64,000 nt of DNA from an uncultured Phycisphaerales bacterium (GCA_903845195.1 CAIMWO010000090.1:62001-126000), one strand, 5' to 3'; positions 50,183 to 59,020 are shown, numbered from the stretch's first letter. Numbers and translations: made by a program. Notes: generated from the letters alone by a model not told the origin.

Positions 50183-51769
50183 TTACACCTCGCGCACGCT
50201 CATCACCCCCCAGGCGTCCAACTCCCGCTTCACTATCAGGCGGCCCGTCCCGTCCGCCTGGGCCTGCTCCTTTAATGTTGCCTGTCCGGCATGGCGCACG
50301 GCGTCGGTTTGTTCGCGGGACAATACGGCCGGCATTCCCATGGCACGCCATGTCGCCATCACGTCACCGTTGCCGCGACTTAGCGTTTCAATCATCACGG
50401 GGGCTCCGGGCCGGAGGCCGGTGAGTTTAAGCTCAACGAGTTCTGCGTGGCCGCGGGTTAATGTCTGATCGGCGATGTCACGCGTATCAAACGAGGCGGG
50501 GACCGCCTGTTTTACTTCTGCCGGATAGTTGTAGACCAGTGCCGCGATCTTGCCCGTGGCCTTCGCACGAGTGATCACCCCCCCCACCCCCCCGCCCGTG
50601 TGGCGTGCCAGCAACTCGTCGCCCAAGGTGTTCAGAAGCCGGTAGGCATGAAAACTCGGCTTCCAGATTCCCTGGTAGTTGATCATGCCAAATCCGCCGT
50701 GGAATGGGACATCTCCGGCACCGCTTTCCTCAAAGACATCGGTAAACGTCCAATACGCCAGCGAATCCACGAGGCCGATCGACTCCAGATTGACCTTCAC
50801 AATGAACGTCGCGGCCTGCAGATAGTCATGCGTGAAATCCCTGGGCGATGGGCTCGAATTCCACTCCGTCAGATGAATTTCGGCCTTGGGAAAAGCACTC
50901 GCCCGTATCATGTCATTGAGTAGGGACAAATCCTTCCGTGTCGCATCCACGCCGCGGATGTAGGTGCTGCCGCGTCCCTTTTCATCCAGCGCCCAATCCG
51001 TCGGATAGGGATGTGTGGAAACAAAATCCACCGGCAGCTTTTCGCGAGCGCAGAAACTGAGGAACTCGTTTATCCAGACGGGCCGCCACGGCCGCGACTC
51101 CATATCTGTTCCTTCGCTTCTCTCGCCGGCGGCTCCTTCGGTCTCTCCATCGAAGCGTCCGTCGGAGACAAAATTGCTCGTGGCGGGGCCACCCACGCGG
51201 AGTTGGCTGTCCACGGCCTTGATCGCCTGCACACTCACGCGGTAGAGCTCAAAATACTCGGCCCGTGTCCCCTTGAAGAAGAAGCTCAGGTTCGGCTCGT
51301 TCCACACCTCAAAGTACCATGTTCGCACTTCCTCAATCCCGTATCGTTCCACCCAGTGACGCACTGTTCGACCTACCAGCTCCCCCCATTGTGCATAGTC
51401 TGTGGGCGGCGCGCCATTGGCTTTCCACCAGAACACGGTGCCTCGGTCGCGCGCGAGACTCGAGGGACAAAAACCCAACTCGACAAACGGCCGAATGCCC
51501 ATCTCCAGCAACGCATCAAAAAGATCATCCACGTACTGAAAGTTGTAGACGACTTTGCCTGACACGATACGGTAAACAAACATGTCATCGTGAAACAAGC
51601 CGTGGAACCGGATATACCGAAAGCCGCACGCGCGGACTGCTTCCTTGAGTTGTTGCCGCCATCCGGCCCTGAGGCCTTCATTCGCCCGGCCCGCCCCCAC
51701 GCACAGACTCCAGAAATGTGCCAGATTCACTCCTGCCGTTTTTGCATCCGCTGTTAGCTCAATCGCCAT
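50183..51769 (-). CDS. GH39 family glycoside hydrolase
   Basis: A 528-residue enzyme of the GH39 type (beta-xylosidase or related). Visible are the N-terminal HGLFHDDMFVY, the acid/base Glu in WYFEVWNEPNLSFFF near residue 155, VDFVSTHPYP, and the nucleophile Glu in KAEIHLTEWNSSP near residue 295. No signal peptide is seen, so cytoplasmic action is likely unless exported otherwise. Oddities are a polar loop (residues about 205-230) before VWINEFLSFC, and a Gly-rich TGGGVGGVITRA stretch near residue 390, encoded by the same 21-base G-rich string found in hldE. AAGG 7 bases upstream supports the start. Confidence 0.88.
   Translation of the reverse strand: MAIELTADAKTAGVNLAHFWSLCVGAGRANEGLRAGWRQQLKEAVRACGFRYIRFHGLFHDDMFVYRIVSGKVVYNFQYVDDLFDALLEMGIRPFVELGFCPSSLARDRGTVFWWKANGAPPTDYAQWGELVGRTVRHWVERYGIEEVRTWYFEVWNEPNLSFFFKGTRAEYFELYRVSVQAIKAVDSQLRVGGPATSNFVSDGRFDGETEGAAGERSEGTDMESRPWRPVWINEFLSFCAREKLPVDFVSTHPYPTDWALDEKGRGSTYIRGVDATRKDLSLLNDMIRASAFPKAEIHLTEWNSSPSPRDFTHDYLQAATFIVKVNLESIGLVDSLAYWTFTDVFEESGAGDVPFHGGFGMINYQGIWKPSFHAYRLLNTLGDELLARHTGGGVGGVITRAKATGKIAALVYNYPAEVKQAVPASFDTRDIADQTLTRGHAELVELKLTGLRPGAPVMIETLSRGNGDVMATWRAMGMPAVLSREQTDAVRHAGQATLKEQAQADGTGRLIVKRELDAWGVMSVREV
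50576..50596 (-). repeat. G-rich string shared with hldE (site 2)
   Basis: Identical over 21 bases to 23475-23495 (C-A-C8-A-C7-GCC on the + strand), coding GGGVGGV in the same frame, here in GH39. Confidence 0.75.
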
Positions 51770-51893
51770 GCCGAAACCTTCCGACTCGCAGAAAGAAAAG
51801 AGCCATCATACTACGCGGTTTGTTGGGCAGTCGACTAGGACGGACGCACCAATCTTCATTGTTTCATCAAACATGGATATTGGGATCGTGTCG

Positions 51894-52286
51894 CTAGACG
51901 ATTCTGGCTTTGATGCTTTTCTGTTCGAGGAAGGCGACGGTTTTCTGGGAGTGGTTGCCCTGGAGCTCGATATTGCGGGATTGGACGGAACCGCCGCAGC
52001 CGAGGGAGGATTTGAGTTCGGTGAGCAGCTTGGGGAGGTCGTTGGCGGGGTGCTCAAGGCCAGTGATGAGGGTGACTTCGCGGTTGCCTTTGCGTTTCTC
52101 GATGCGGATTCTGGCGACCTGATCTTTCGGCGGTATGGCGGTTTCGGGAGAGAGGGTGAGGCCGGTGGAGAGAGTGTTCTTCTTCTTGGGCGGAAGCGTG
52201 AGGCAGCGGCACTCAGGCTGCGGTTTGCCACAGCGATCGCAGATGGGTGGGCGGTCGAAGGATGTGCCGGAGAAGAGGCGGGACAT
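51894..52286 (-). CDS. yciH: SUI1/YciH-like translation factor
   Basis: A 130-residue protein of the SUI1 (eIF1) family, which in eukaryotes checks start-codon choice and whose bacterial member is YciH. The SUI1 domain is residues 55-125: RIRIEKRKGNREVTLITGLEHPANDLPKLLTELKSSLGCGGSVQ, ending in IELQGNHSQKTVAFLEQK. The first 40 residues carry a zinc-binding-like CDRCGKPQPECRC motif, an unusual extension. Start is ATG 52286. The role in the cell is inferred from the family. Confidence 0.92.
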   Translation of the reverse strand: MSRLFSGTSFDRPPICDRCGKPQPECRCLTLPPKKKNTLSTGLTLSPETAIPPKDQVARIRIEKRKGNREVTLITGLEHPANDLPKLLTELKSSLGCGGSVQSRNIELQGNHSQKTVAFLEQKSIKARIV

Positions 52287-52299
52287 AGGCGTCTTCCGA

Positions 52300-52331
52300 G
52301 AAGCAAGAAGAAGGAAACAAGAAGAAAGAAG
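52300..52331. repeat. GAAGCAA-type heptamer array
   Basis: GAAGCAA, GAAGAAG, GAAACAA, GAAGAAA and a partial GAAG follow each other in the gap between the ankyrin gene and the SUI1 gene. Period is exactly seven. Confidence 0.75.
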
Positions 52332-52348
52332 TCCGGATGGACGGCGGC

Positions 52349-52819
52349 CTACGCGGCTTTGCGGCGTTTGGGTTTGGGGGCAGGTTTGGATTTTGCGGCG
52401 GGGTGGCGCGCGTGGTTCTTCTTCTCGGGGTGAAGGAGGGACTTGAGGTAGGTGATAGTTTCGCGATTCTTACCGGCCTCAGCATGTGCGACGAGGGAGA
52501 TGCCGTGGGGGCCGGTGGCGTGGAGAACGTCGGGATTGTCCTGAATAAACGCTTTGACGAGGGCGGTTTTGCCGAGGGTGGCGGCAGCGAAGAGGTCGAT
52601 CTTGGCGCCGTGATTGAGGAGAAATTCGGCAATATCTTTGCGACCGGAATGGCACGCGGCGCCGAGGGCGGTTTCGTAATCGCCGTTGCCCCAATCCCAG
52701 GAAGCGTTAATGACGGAGGGGTAAGCGCCGAGAATTTCGGTGACGCGGACGAGGTCATCGTGGGCCCGGCCGACGAATTCGCCGACGATTGCGGGGGGCA
52801 GCGGAAGGAGGCTAGCCAT
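52349..52819 (-). CDS. Ankyrin-repeat protein
   Basis: A 156-residue cytoplasmic protein with three or four ankyrin-type repeats: ETALGAACHSGRKDIAEFLLNHGAKID, then AATLGKTALVKAFIQDNPDVLHATGPHGISLVAHAEAG. The C-terminus is a basic Lys/Pro/Ala tail (KSKPAPKPKRRKAA) that might bind nucleic acid or acidic partners. GGAG 8 bases upstream supports the start. The binding partner is unknown. It is followed on the same strand by the SUI1-like gene, separated by a heptamer array. Confidence 0.85.
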   Translation of the reverse strand: MASLLPLPPAIVGEFVGRAHDDLVRVTEILGAYPSVINASWDWGNGDYETALGAACHSGRKDIAEFLLNHGAKIDLFAAATLGKTALVKAFIQDNPDVLHATGPHGISLVAHAEAGKNRETITYLKSLLHPEKKNHARHPAAKSKPAPKPKRRKAA

Positions 52820-52944
52820 GTCGGGATCTCCAGGACAGGCGAAATGTTATACCTATTATGTTATGCAGGGCGCAGTGATTGGGGAAGCGAAATATTGGAG
52901 GAGTGTGTATGTGTCGCTATTTTGAATTCGCAAGGGGGGATTAT

Positions 52945-52983
52945 CGGACGGGACCGCCCGGAAGGGCGGTTTCGGGGCGTCCG
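52945..52983. terminator. Two-tier hairpin after the small membrane protein gene
   Basis: Inner arms ACCGCCC (52953-52959) and GGGCGGT (52964-52970) with loop GGAA, outer arms CGGACG (52945-52950) and CGTCCG (52978-52983). It lies 3' of the minus-strand gene that ends at 53018. There is no T-run on that strand, so it is a hairpin of uncertain terminator strength. Confidence 0.5.
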
Positions 52984-53017
52984 TGTACGGGCCTAACGGG
53001 TGTCAAATGCGGGGATT

Positions 53018-53437
53018 TTACGGAGTTGGGGAAGTCTGCGACGGGGGAAGCGCGATAGGTGGCGGAGTGATCGGATTGAATTCGCGGGGCTGAATCTGGG
53101 GAACGCGGGTAGCGGTGATGAGGTCGGCAGCCGCGATGGGAGATGTCTGCATGGAGGAGGGACTGGAAGGGAGGGCAAGGATGACGGCGGTCCAGGTGGG
53201 AAAAAGGTCGAGGCCGGGAATGAGCTCAAACAGGAAGGCGAGGACGAATTGCCATTTCCAGCCGCAGATGAAGACGAGGATGAGTGCGGTAACCAGGTCG
53301 ATGACGTCGTCGAGAACATAGCCGATGCCGAGGAGTGGCAGAAAGACAATCTGCAGGAGGTCGGCGGCGCCGGCCACGGAAATGGCCAGGGCTTTTTGGC
53401 GATGCGAAAGAGGCGGCTTGGCAATGAACGGGAGCAT
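53018..53437 (-). CDS. Small hypothetical membrane protein
   Basis: A 139-residue protein with three hydrophobic segments (ALAISVAGAADLLQIVFLPLLGIGYVL, DVIDLVTALILVFICGWKWQFVLAFLFELI, TWTAVILALP) and a Pro/Thr-rich tail. I do not recognise it. ATG 53437 is chosen because GGAG lies 5-6 bases upstream; the frame extends to 53533 without better support. Confidence 0.55.
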   Translation of the reverse strand: MLPFIAKPPLSHRQKALAISVAGAADLLQIVFLPLLGIGYVLDDVIDLVTALILVFICGWKWQFVLAFLFELIPGLDLFPTWTAVILALPSSPSSMQTSPIAAADLITATRVPQIQPREFNPITPPPIALPPSQTSPTP

Positions 53438-53577
53438 GGGAACTCCGGGCGCGCACAAACACAACATGATGTGATGATAGGCGTGATAGAGCGGGAAAGT
53501 CCGCAAGAGAAATGGAGAGGGACAGTCGCGCAAGGCATGGAATTCGGGAAAATCCCGGTGCGTCTTTGGGAACTCGA

Positions 53578-54711
53578 TCAGCTCTGCGGCAAGGCGATGT
53601 GGAAAGTGGTGCCGGTGTTGGGGGCCGTGGTGAACCAGACTTTTCCGCGGAGAATGCGGGTGCCGAGGAGCTTGATGGAGTAAGTGCCCAGGCCGCGGCC
53701 TTTCCCTTTGGTGGAGAAGGTGCGAATGAATACCTGGAGTTGAATATCTCGCGGCATGAATTGGTGATTGTGCACCCAGAAATCAAGTTGGCCGCCGCCG
53801 GCGGTGACGCCGATGGTGACAGGTTGATTGAGCGCATCAAGCGGGGTGGCTTCGAGGGCGTTCTTGAGCATGTTGCTGAGTATGCGATTGAGGATGCGGC
53901 GATCGACGAAAATGGTGCAATCGACGGCCTTGGGGTCGATGACGAGGGATTTGCCCGCGGCGCAAGGATGATTGGCGTAGAGCGAAACGATGTTATGGAG
54001 CGCGGCAAGCGTGGAACAGGGCTCGATCTGCGAAGCGAGTTCCAGGCGTTCGGCAAGCTGGAGATCGCGCTGAGCTTCGATTTCGTCGACGACGGTGCCG
54101 GCAAGTCGCGAGATGGCGTTGGTGATTGCCGGGGCTTCCTCGGGTCCGACGAGCGGCAGCAACCGGCCATATTCACGCAGCGAGCCGGCGGAGTTCAGGA
54201 GGTCGTGGAAGAAGATACGTTCAAGTTGGTGGCTCCATAATTCCGCGCTGATATCGGTTAGCGTGAGCACGGTGAGATTTTCGCCATCCAGTTCGATGGG
54301 TGTGGCCGATACGCGGTAGTCGAGGGCTTTCCCGGAACGGAGTTGAACGATGTGGCACTCCTGGACGGAGGCACAATGCTGTTCCGCTATACCGATGGCT
54401 TTGGCGGCACCGCAGACGGTGCATTCTTCGGAAGTACCGCAGCCGGAGCAGCCCTTGGGGACGTTCTGGCAGTCGAGGATTTCGCCGGGGCGGAGACCGT
54501 AGGGAGAGACGTGGCGTTCGCCGGCGAAGATTTCGCGCGCGTTGCGGTTGGCAAAGATGATTTGGCGGTGGGCATTGAGAATGACGACAATCACCGGCAG
54601 GGCATCGAGCAATACGGCGAGGTGTGGCAGTCTCTGCAGGTATGCGACTTGCGCGGCAATAGCCTCGGAGGAATCACGCTGGGCGAGGTGGGAGATGTCA
54701 TTCATGAGCAT
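53578..54711 (-). CDS. PAS-domain histidine kinase
   Basis: A sensor histidine kinase of about 377 residues. A PAS-type domain (ALPVIVVILNAHRQIIFANRNAREIFA) carries an unusual Cys-rich loop (CQNVPKGCSGCGTSEECTVCGAAKA) that could bind a metal or redox cofactor. The phospho-acceptor His is likely in FFHDLLNSAGSL, the N box is RILNRILSNMLKNALEATP, and the G box is FSTKGKGRGLGTYSIKLLG. The start is uncertain: MLMNDISHL at 54711 is assumed, while the frame runs back to 54774 and could add a hydrophobic segment. No partner receiver is adjacent; the receivers at 16563 and 45595 are candidates only by being in the same window. Confidence 0.85.
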   Translation of the reverse strand: MLMNDISHLAQRDSSEAIAAQVAYLQRLPHLAVLLDALPVIVVILNAHRQIIFANRNAREIFAGERHVSPYGLRPGEILDCQNVPKGCSGCGTSEECTVCGAAKAIGIAEQHCASVQECHIVQLRSGKALDYRVSATPIELDGENLTVLTLTDISAELWSHQLERIFFHDLLNSAGSLREYGRLLPLVGPEEAPAITNAISRLAGTVVDEIEAQRDLQLAERLELASQIEPCSTLAALHNIVSLYANHPCAAGKSLVIDPKAVDCTIFVDRRILNRILSNMLKNALEATPLDALNQPVTIGVTAGGGQLDFWVHNHQFMPRDIQLQVFIRTFSTKGKGRGLGTYSIKLLGTRILRGKVWFTTAPNTGTTFHIALPQS

Positions 54712-54924
54712 GGCGGCAGTCCGGTCAATGACGAGCAGCAACGACGCGACAAACAATGCAAGTTGGCAGTACAAGCCCCAGTGTTGAATTCGGCTCTATT
54801 TTACGCAAAGTTGAGGGAGAAACAAACCCTTGTCAGGGGGGAAGGAACAAAGAGAAAGCTTCTGTCGTATGCGACGCTGACGCCAATACCGGATTTGAAG
54901 TCTGCCCGCTGAAGATTATATAAG

Positions 54925-56085
54925 CTATTGCGGAGCAAGAGCATAAGTGGCGGAATCATAAAAAGGTTGGAACGTTTCAAGGACAAATTTGCCAACCGCG
55001 CTTTCAGGCTTGAGCATGACAATCGCCATTCGCCAGCCGTGGGAGTCTGCAAAAGTTTTGTGTGGTGACATTAGGTCATCAAGTTCGTCGATGGGTTTTC
55101 CCTCGGAATGGAGCATGATAAACAGATTTGGGGGATCCGAAGAGTTCTTGTCGACAGTTAGAACCAAATATGCTGCCTTCACCGTTTTGCAGAGTGAAAG
55201 CGCTCTGGAGAAATCAACGTAAAATTGTGAGAAATCACCGGCGGGGGTTCCGAAAGAAATACCTTCGATTTCCATCACTTGAGTTTGTGATTTGTAGGGG
55301 CCTTCAATTGGGCGGTCGAATATGCTGGTCAGGACGGCCGAAGAAAGACCCAGCCCGTAGGGTTTGTGTGGTTCCAGAAAGAGTGACGCGCCCTTGGGTA
55401 GAATTGGGAAAAGATCACGCGCCAATAATTCGGCGAATGGCGAATTGGGGAGGTGTCTTTGCAGTGAGTGAAGAGTTGTATAGACAGGAACAGTTACTGC
55501 ACCGTTATTCTCCCAGCAGCGTAACTGTAGGCGTGTCGAACCGTCCGGCAATTTTGCGGTGGTGGCCGATTTGAGGGGGACAAATATCTTGGATATATAG
55601 AGCTGATGGAGTACTGGGCTGACGGCGCTGGCAGGCCGACCGTATGCCTGTTTGAGAGCGGATTCCAGGTCTATATTTGTTGACGCTGTCGACTTAGTAC
55701 GAAAGACGAGATAAATGCCCGCAACGCTAAGCAGCGCCGTGAGAAGCATGGCAACTACCGCAAGCAAACGCCAGTCTCTTAACTCTTCAGGAATTACGAC
55801 AAAGGCGCCAGCTCCGCACAGGGCCTGCGTGGCGACCAGAAGGATATAGACGGCGAGTGTGATCGGCCGCCAGAAACCAGGATTCGAATGATACTTTGCG
55901 GTGGCAAGAATGAGGATTGGGATCGCTATCAAGACTGGCCCGAGTCGCACGCTCAATGCTGCCCATGCCTGCCAATATCCTTGTCGATGAATCTGAAACA
56001 AGTCCAATACAGCAGCCGCGATTTGTACGAAGGACAATAGAACGACCGTCGAGTTGAGTGTATTTATCTTCCGCGTAGGGGTCAT
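54925..56085 (-). CDS. SseB-like domain protein with N-terminal membrane segments
   Basis: A 386-residue protein. The first 150 residues hold about four hydrophobic segments (STVVLLSFVQIAAAVLDLF, LGPVLIAIPILILATAKY, ITLAVYILLVATQALCGAGAFVVI, LAVVAMLLTALLSVAGIYLVF). The cytoplasmic part looks like two SseB-type halves: AVTVPVYTTLHSLQRHLP ... LFPILPKGASLFLEPHKPYGLGLSSAVLTSI, then ALSLCKTVKAAYLVLTVDKNSSDPPNLFIML. SseB is tied to serine sensitivity and to type III/VI secretion. A membrane-fused SseB is unusual to me. Base composition here is lower in GC than in neighbours, hinting at transfer. Start ATG 56085 is provisional. Confidence 0.6.
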   Translation of the reverse strand: MTPTRKINTLNSTVVLLSFVQIAAAVLDLFQIHRQGYWQAWAALSVRLGPVLIAIPILILATAKYHSNPGFWRPITLAVYILLVATQALCGAGAFVVIPEELRDWRLLAVVAMLLTALLSVAGIYLVFRTKSTASTNIDLESALKQAYGRPASAVSPVLHQLYISKIFVPLKSATTAKLPDGSTRLQLRCWENNGAVTVPVYTTLHSLQRHLPNSPFAELLARDLFPILPKGASLFLEPHKPYGLGLSSAVLTSIFDRPIEGPYKSQTQVMEIEGISFGTPAGDFSQFYVDFSRALSLCKTVKAAYLVLTVDKNSSDPPNLFIMLHSEGKPIDELDDLMSPHKTFADSHGWRMAIVMLKPESAVGKFVLETFQPFYDSATYALAPQ

Positions 56086-56134
56086 TGAAGTATGTCGCTC
56101 CACGTTGACCTGGTGCCGCGATGTCAGTTCCGTA

Positions 56135-57940
56135 TCAGTCGCCCGGTTCGAGGATGGCCATGAAGGCTTTTTGGGGGATCTCAACTCGGCCGACCTGTTT
56201 CATCCGCTTCTTACCTTCTTTTTGCTTCTCCAGGAGTTTGCGTTTACGCGAGATATCGCCGCCATAGCACTTGCTGGTGACATCCTTGCGGAGGGCGGAG
56301 ACGGTTTCGCGGGCGATGACGCGGGAGCCGACGGCAGCCTGGATGGAGATTTCAAAAAGGTGGCGCGAGATTTCCTGTTTGAGTTTCTTGATGATGGCGC
56401 GGCCGCGGGAGTCCGCCTTGGTCTTGTGCACGATGAGGGAGAGGGCGGAAATCTTGTCGCCGGCGACGAGGATATCCATTTTGACCAGGTCATCGACTTT
56501 GAAGCCAAGGAGGTCGTAGTCGAGGGTGCCGTAACCCTGGGTGACGGTTTTGAGTTTGTCGAAGAAATCGAAGATAACCTCGGCCAGGGGCATTTCATAC
56601 TCGATGATGACGCGGTCGGTGGTGATGAATTCGGTCTTCTTGTAGACGCCGCGGCGATCCTGGCAGAGCTTGGAGACGTCGCCGATGTTCTTGGCCGGGA
56701 CGATGATCGAGGCACGGATCATGGGCTCGCGGATTTCCAGCAGCGCTGAGGGATCGGGCAGTTCCGAGGCGGAGTCGATCATCTTAACGGTGCCGTCAGA
56801 GGTGACGACTTCGTAAGGAACCGTCGGCGCAGTCTGAATGACTTCGATTTTATGTTCGCGTTCGAGGCGTTCCTGGACGATTTCCATGTGGAGGAGGCCG
56901 AGGAAGCCGCAGCGGAAGCCGAAGCCGAGGGCGTCGGAGGTTTCGGGTTCGAAGGTGAAGGAGGAGTCATTGAGGCGGAGTTTTTCGAGCGCATCACGCA
57001 GCTGGGTGTACTCGGTATCGGCGCCGGGATAAAAGTCGCAGAAGACCATCTGTTTCGGGGGGCGATAACCGGGGAGAGGTTCAGCGGCGGGTGCGGCGGA
57101 GTCGGTGACGGTGTCGCCGATGGTGACGTCCTGGATGGTCTTGATGTTGGCGATGATGAAGCCGACCTCTCCGGCGCCGATAGATTCGACGGGTTTGGCC
57201 TTGGGCATGAACTTGCCGAGGTCCGTGATGGCATAGATGGTGTTCTTGCCCATCATGCGGATCTTCTGCCCTCTGATGAGGCGGCCGTTGATGACGCGGA
57301 CGTAGACGACGACGCCGCGGTAATCATCGTATTTGGAATCGAAGATCAGGGCCTGCAGGGGCGCATCAGACGAGCCCGCGGGCGCAGGAAGCTTCTCCGC
57401 GATCGCTTTGAGGAGTTCATCAATGCCGATGCCCGTCTTGGCGGAGATGGGCACACAGGCGAGGGCATCAATACCGAGGACCTGTTCCATTTCCTCCGCG
57501 ACGGCATCAGGCCGGGCCGAGGGAAGATCAACCTTGTTGATGACGGGAATGATTTCGAGATCGGCATCGATGGCGGCATAGGCGTTGGCGACGGTCTGGG
57601 CCTGGACGCCCTGGGTCGCATCGCATAGCAGCAGAGCGCCTTCGCAAGCCTGAAGAGCCTTGGCGACTTCGTAGTGAAAATCGACGTGGCCGGGAGTGTC
57701 GATGAGGTTGAGCATGTACTTCTGGCCGGTGCCGGGGTGGGTGTAGCTGACGGTGACGGCGGAGGCCTTGATGGTAATGCCGCGTTCCTTTTCGAGGTCC
57801 ATGTCATCGAGGAACTGGGCGTTCATTTCGCGTTGGGTGATGGCGCCGGTGCGTTCGAGCAGGCGATCGGCGAGCGTGGACTTGCCATGGTCAATGTGGG
57901 CGATGATGCAGAAATTACGGATGAGGATGTCGTCGGGCAT
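56135..57940 (-). CDS. lepA: Translation elongation factor 4 (LepA)
   Basis: Ribosomal GTPase LepA/EF4. The P-loop is AHIDHGKSTLADRLL (residues 14-28), G2 and G3 follow as RGITIKASAV and DTPGHVDF, and G4 is NKVDLPSA. C-terminal signatures are QGYGTLDYDLLGFK and CYGGDISRKRKLLEKQKEGKKRMKQVGRVEIPQKAFM. Length of 601 is the usual one. It stands alone between an SseB-like gene and a gap that reads toward DUF3309. Confidence 0.97.
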   Translation of the reverse strand: MPDDILIRNFCIIAHIDHGKSTLADRLLERTGAITQREMNAQFLDDMDLEKERGITIKASAVTVSYTHPGTGQKYMLNLIDTPGHVDFHYEVAKALQACEGALLLCDATQGVQAQTVANAYAAIDADLEIIPVINKVDLPSARPDAVAEEMEQVLGIDALACVPISAKTGIGIDELLKAIAEKLPAPAGSSDAPLQALIFDSKYDDYRGVVVYVRVINGRLIRGQKIRMMGKNTIYAITDLGKFMPKAKPVESIGAGEVGFIIANIKTIQDVTIGDTVTDSAAPAAEPLPGYRPPKQMVFCDFYPGADTEYTQLRDALEKLRLNDSSFTFEPETSDALGFGFRCGFLGLLHMEIVQERLEREHKIEVIQTAPTVPYEVVTSDGTVKMIDSASELPDPSALLEIREPMIRASIIVPAKNIGDVSKLCQDRRGVYKKTEFITTDRVIIEYEMPLAEVIFDFFDKLKTVTQGYGTLDYDLLGFKVDDLVKMDILVAGDKISALSLIVHKTKADSRGRAIIKKLKQEISRHLFEISIQAAVGSRVIARETVSALRKDVTSKCYGGDISRKRKLLEKQKEGKKRMKQVGRVEIPQKAFMAILEPGD

Positions 57941-58353
57941 GGGGGCGGATTACCTCAGAAAATAGTCGCGGACGCACACCGACTTACACAGGCGTTTTTC
58001 GCGATAGAGGCGGTGCGTGTCGAGCAGGGCATTTTATCGCATGGTGTGTCCGAATGACAGCGGAGCGCGGAAGTGAGCATTTCCGGCTTGCAGGTTCCCG
58101 TGGCACGGGAGAGTTCATTCAACGCAAGCAATAGCGGGCAGAATTGCGCATGACAGGATGACGGGGATTTGCGTTGCGATCTGCGAAATTTCTGCAGATT
58201 CGATTGCGGAGCATCGCGAGTACGGGTGACGCCGCCGCACGACTTATGGTGTTCACAAAAGTGACTTGCGTAGGTCGAGCGGCGGTTCGAGGAAATTATT
58301 ACTTCCTAATGAGGCGCATGTCATGGAGATGAATTTACTAATGGAGGTGACTT
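57941..58353. other. Gap between divergent lepA and DUF3309 gene
   Basis: About 410 bases without a gene I can support. It holds the leader and promoters of both neighbours; I find no good -10/-35 pair. A small hairpin AGGAA ... TTCCT lies around 58291-58310. The space could host a small RNA but nothing shows it. Confidence 0.5.
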
Positions 58354-58518
58354 GTGAATTCCACCTTGCGTACAGTGATCTTGATCCTCCTTGTGCTACT
58401 GCTTCTGGGCATGTTGCCGACCTGGCCCTACAGCATGAACTGGGGCTACTACCCCAGTGGCGGTTTGAGTGTGGTGTTGGTGGTTGTGTTGATTCTGGTA
58501 CTGGTGGGGAGATTGTGA
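58354..58518 (+). CDS. DUF3309 small membrane protein
   Basis: A 54-residue protein beginning MNSTLRTVILILLVLLLLGMLPTWPYSMNWGYYPSGG and ending with a second hydrophobic segment (LSVVLVVVLILVLVGRL). The WPYS-x-WGYYPSGG core is the DUF3309 signature. It starts with GTG 58354, preceded by GGAGGTGA at 58343-58350. Function unknown; members are often near stress-linked genes. It is followed by a lipoprotein gene about 100 bases away. Confidence 0.88.
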   Translation: MNSTLRTVILILLVLLLLGMLPTWPYSMNWGYYPSGGLSVVLVVVLILVLVGRL

Positions 58519-58571
58519 GTGGGCGTTGACGCGTCCGGAGCGTTACGGGCGCGAAGAGATAGAGAGACAGG

Positions 58572-58599
58572 GGCCGCGGTCGAATTGGCGGCCGCGGCC
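58572..58599 (+). promoter_or_regulatory. Hairpin between DUF3309 and lipoprotein genes
   Basis: GGCCGCGG (58572-58579) pairs perfectly with CCGCGGCC (58592-58599) around a 12-base loop. It lies just before the AAAGGAG site of the lipoprotein gene. Without a T-run it is more likely a processing element than a terminator. Confidence 0.5.
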
Positions 58600-58619
58600 A
58601 CGATTCGAAAGGAGCAATC

Positions 58620-59006
58620 ATGAGATCTTCTTTTCTTGCCGCAAGTGTCATTGGACTAGGGATTTCTCTGACGGCACTGAATGGGTGCCAGAGTTCGGCC
58701 TCGCAGCCGGAGGTAAAAAATCTGCTGGGGACGTACTCGGTAATGCTGGACGCCTCGCCCGACAAGGTGACCAAGGCTGCCCAGCGGGCATTGGATGATC
58801 TGAAGTTCACGGACGTGCAGGCCACTCTGTCCAAGGTGGATGGCCACCTGACCGCTCAGACCGCGCAGAAAGACCAGATCAACATTAATGTGGAACAAGG
58901 TGGCGAAAATATCAGCAAGATGTCGATTCGCGTCGGCACGACCGGCGACGAGACGATCAGCAAGCAGATCGTCGAGAAGACCAAGAGCCATCTGCACTGG
59001 TTCTGA
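58620..59006 (+). CDS. DUF3568-like lipoprotein
   Basis: A 128-residue exported lipoprotein. The lipobox is LNGC in SLTALNGCQSSAS, so the mature N-terminus is Cys 23 or so and the protein should be tethered to a membrane. The rest (GTYSVMLDASPDKVTKAAQRALDDLKFTDVQATLSKVDGHLTAQTAQKDQININVEQ ... ISIRVGT-like) resembles DUF3568 proteins of unknown function. AAAGGAG is 5 bases upstream of ATG 58620. Confidence 0.78.
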   Translation: MRSSFLAASVIGLGISLTALNGCQSSASQPEVKNLLGTYSVMLDASPDKVTKAAQRALDDLKFTDVQATLSKVDGHLTAQTAQKDQININVEQGGENISKMSIRVGTTGDETISKQIVEKTKSHLHWF

Positions 59007-59020
59007 TGGGAGTGACCGGC

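Noticed and set aside
51090-51170. Peptide GERSEG shared by the GH39 loop and LipB as another common insert
   Set aside because: The DNA differs between the two sites and the LipB copy lies in a normally conserved region, so this is coincidence.
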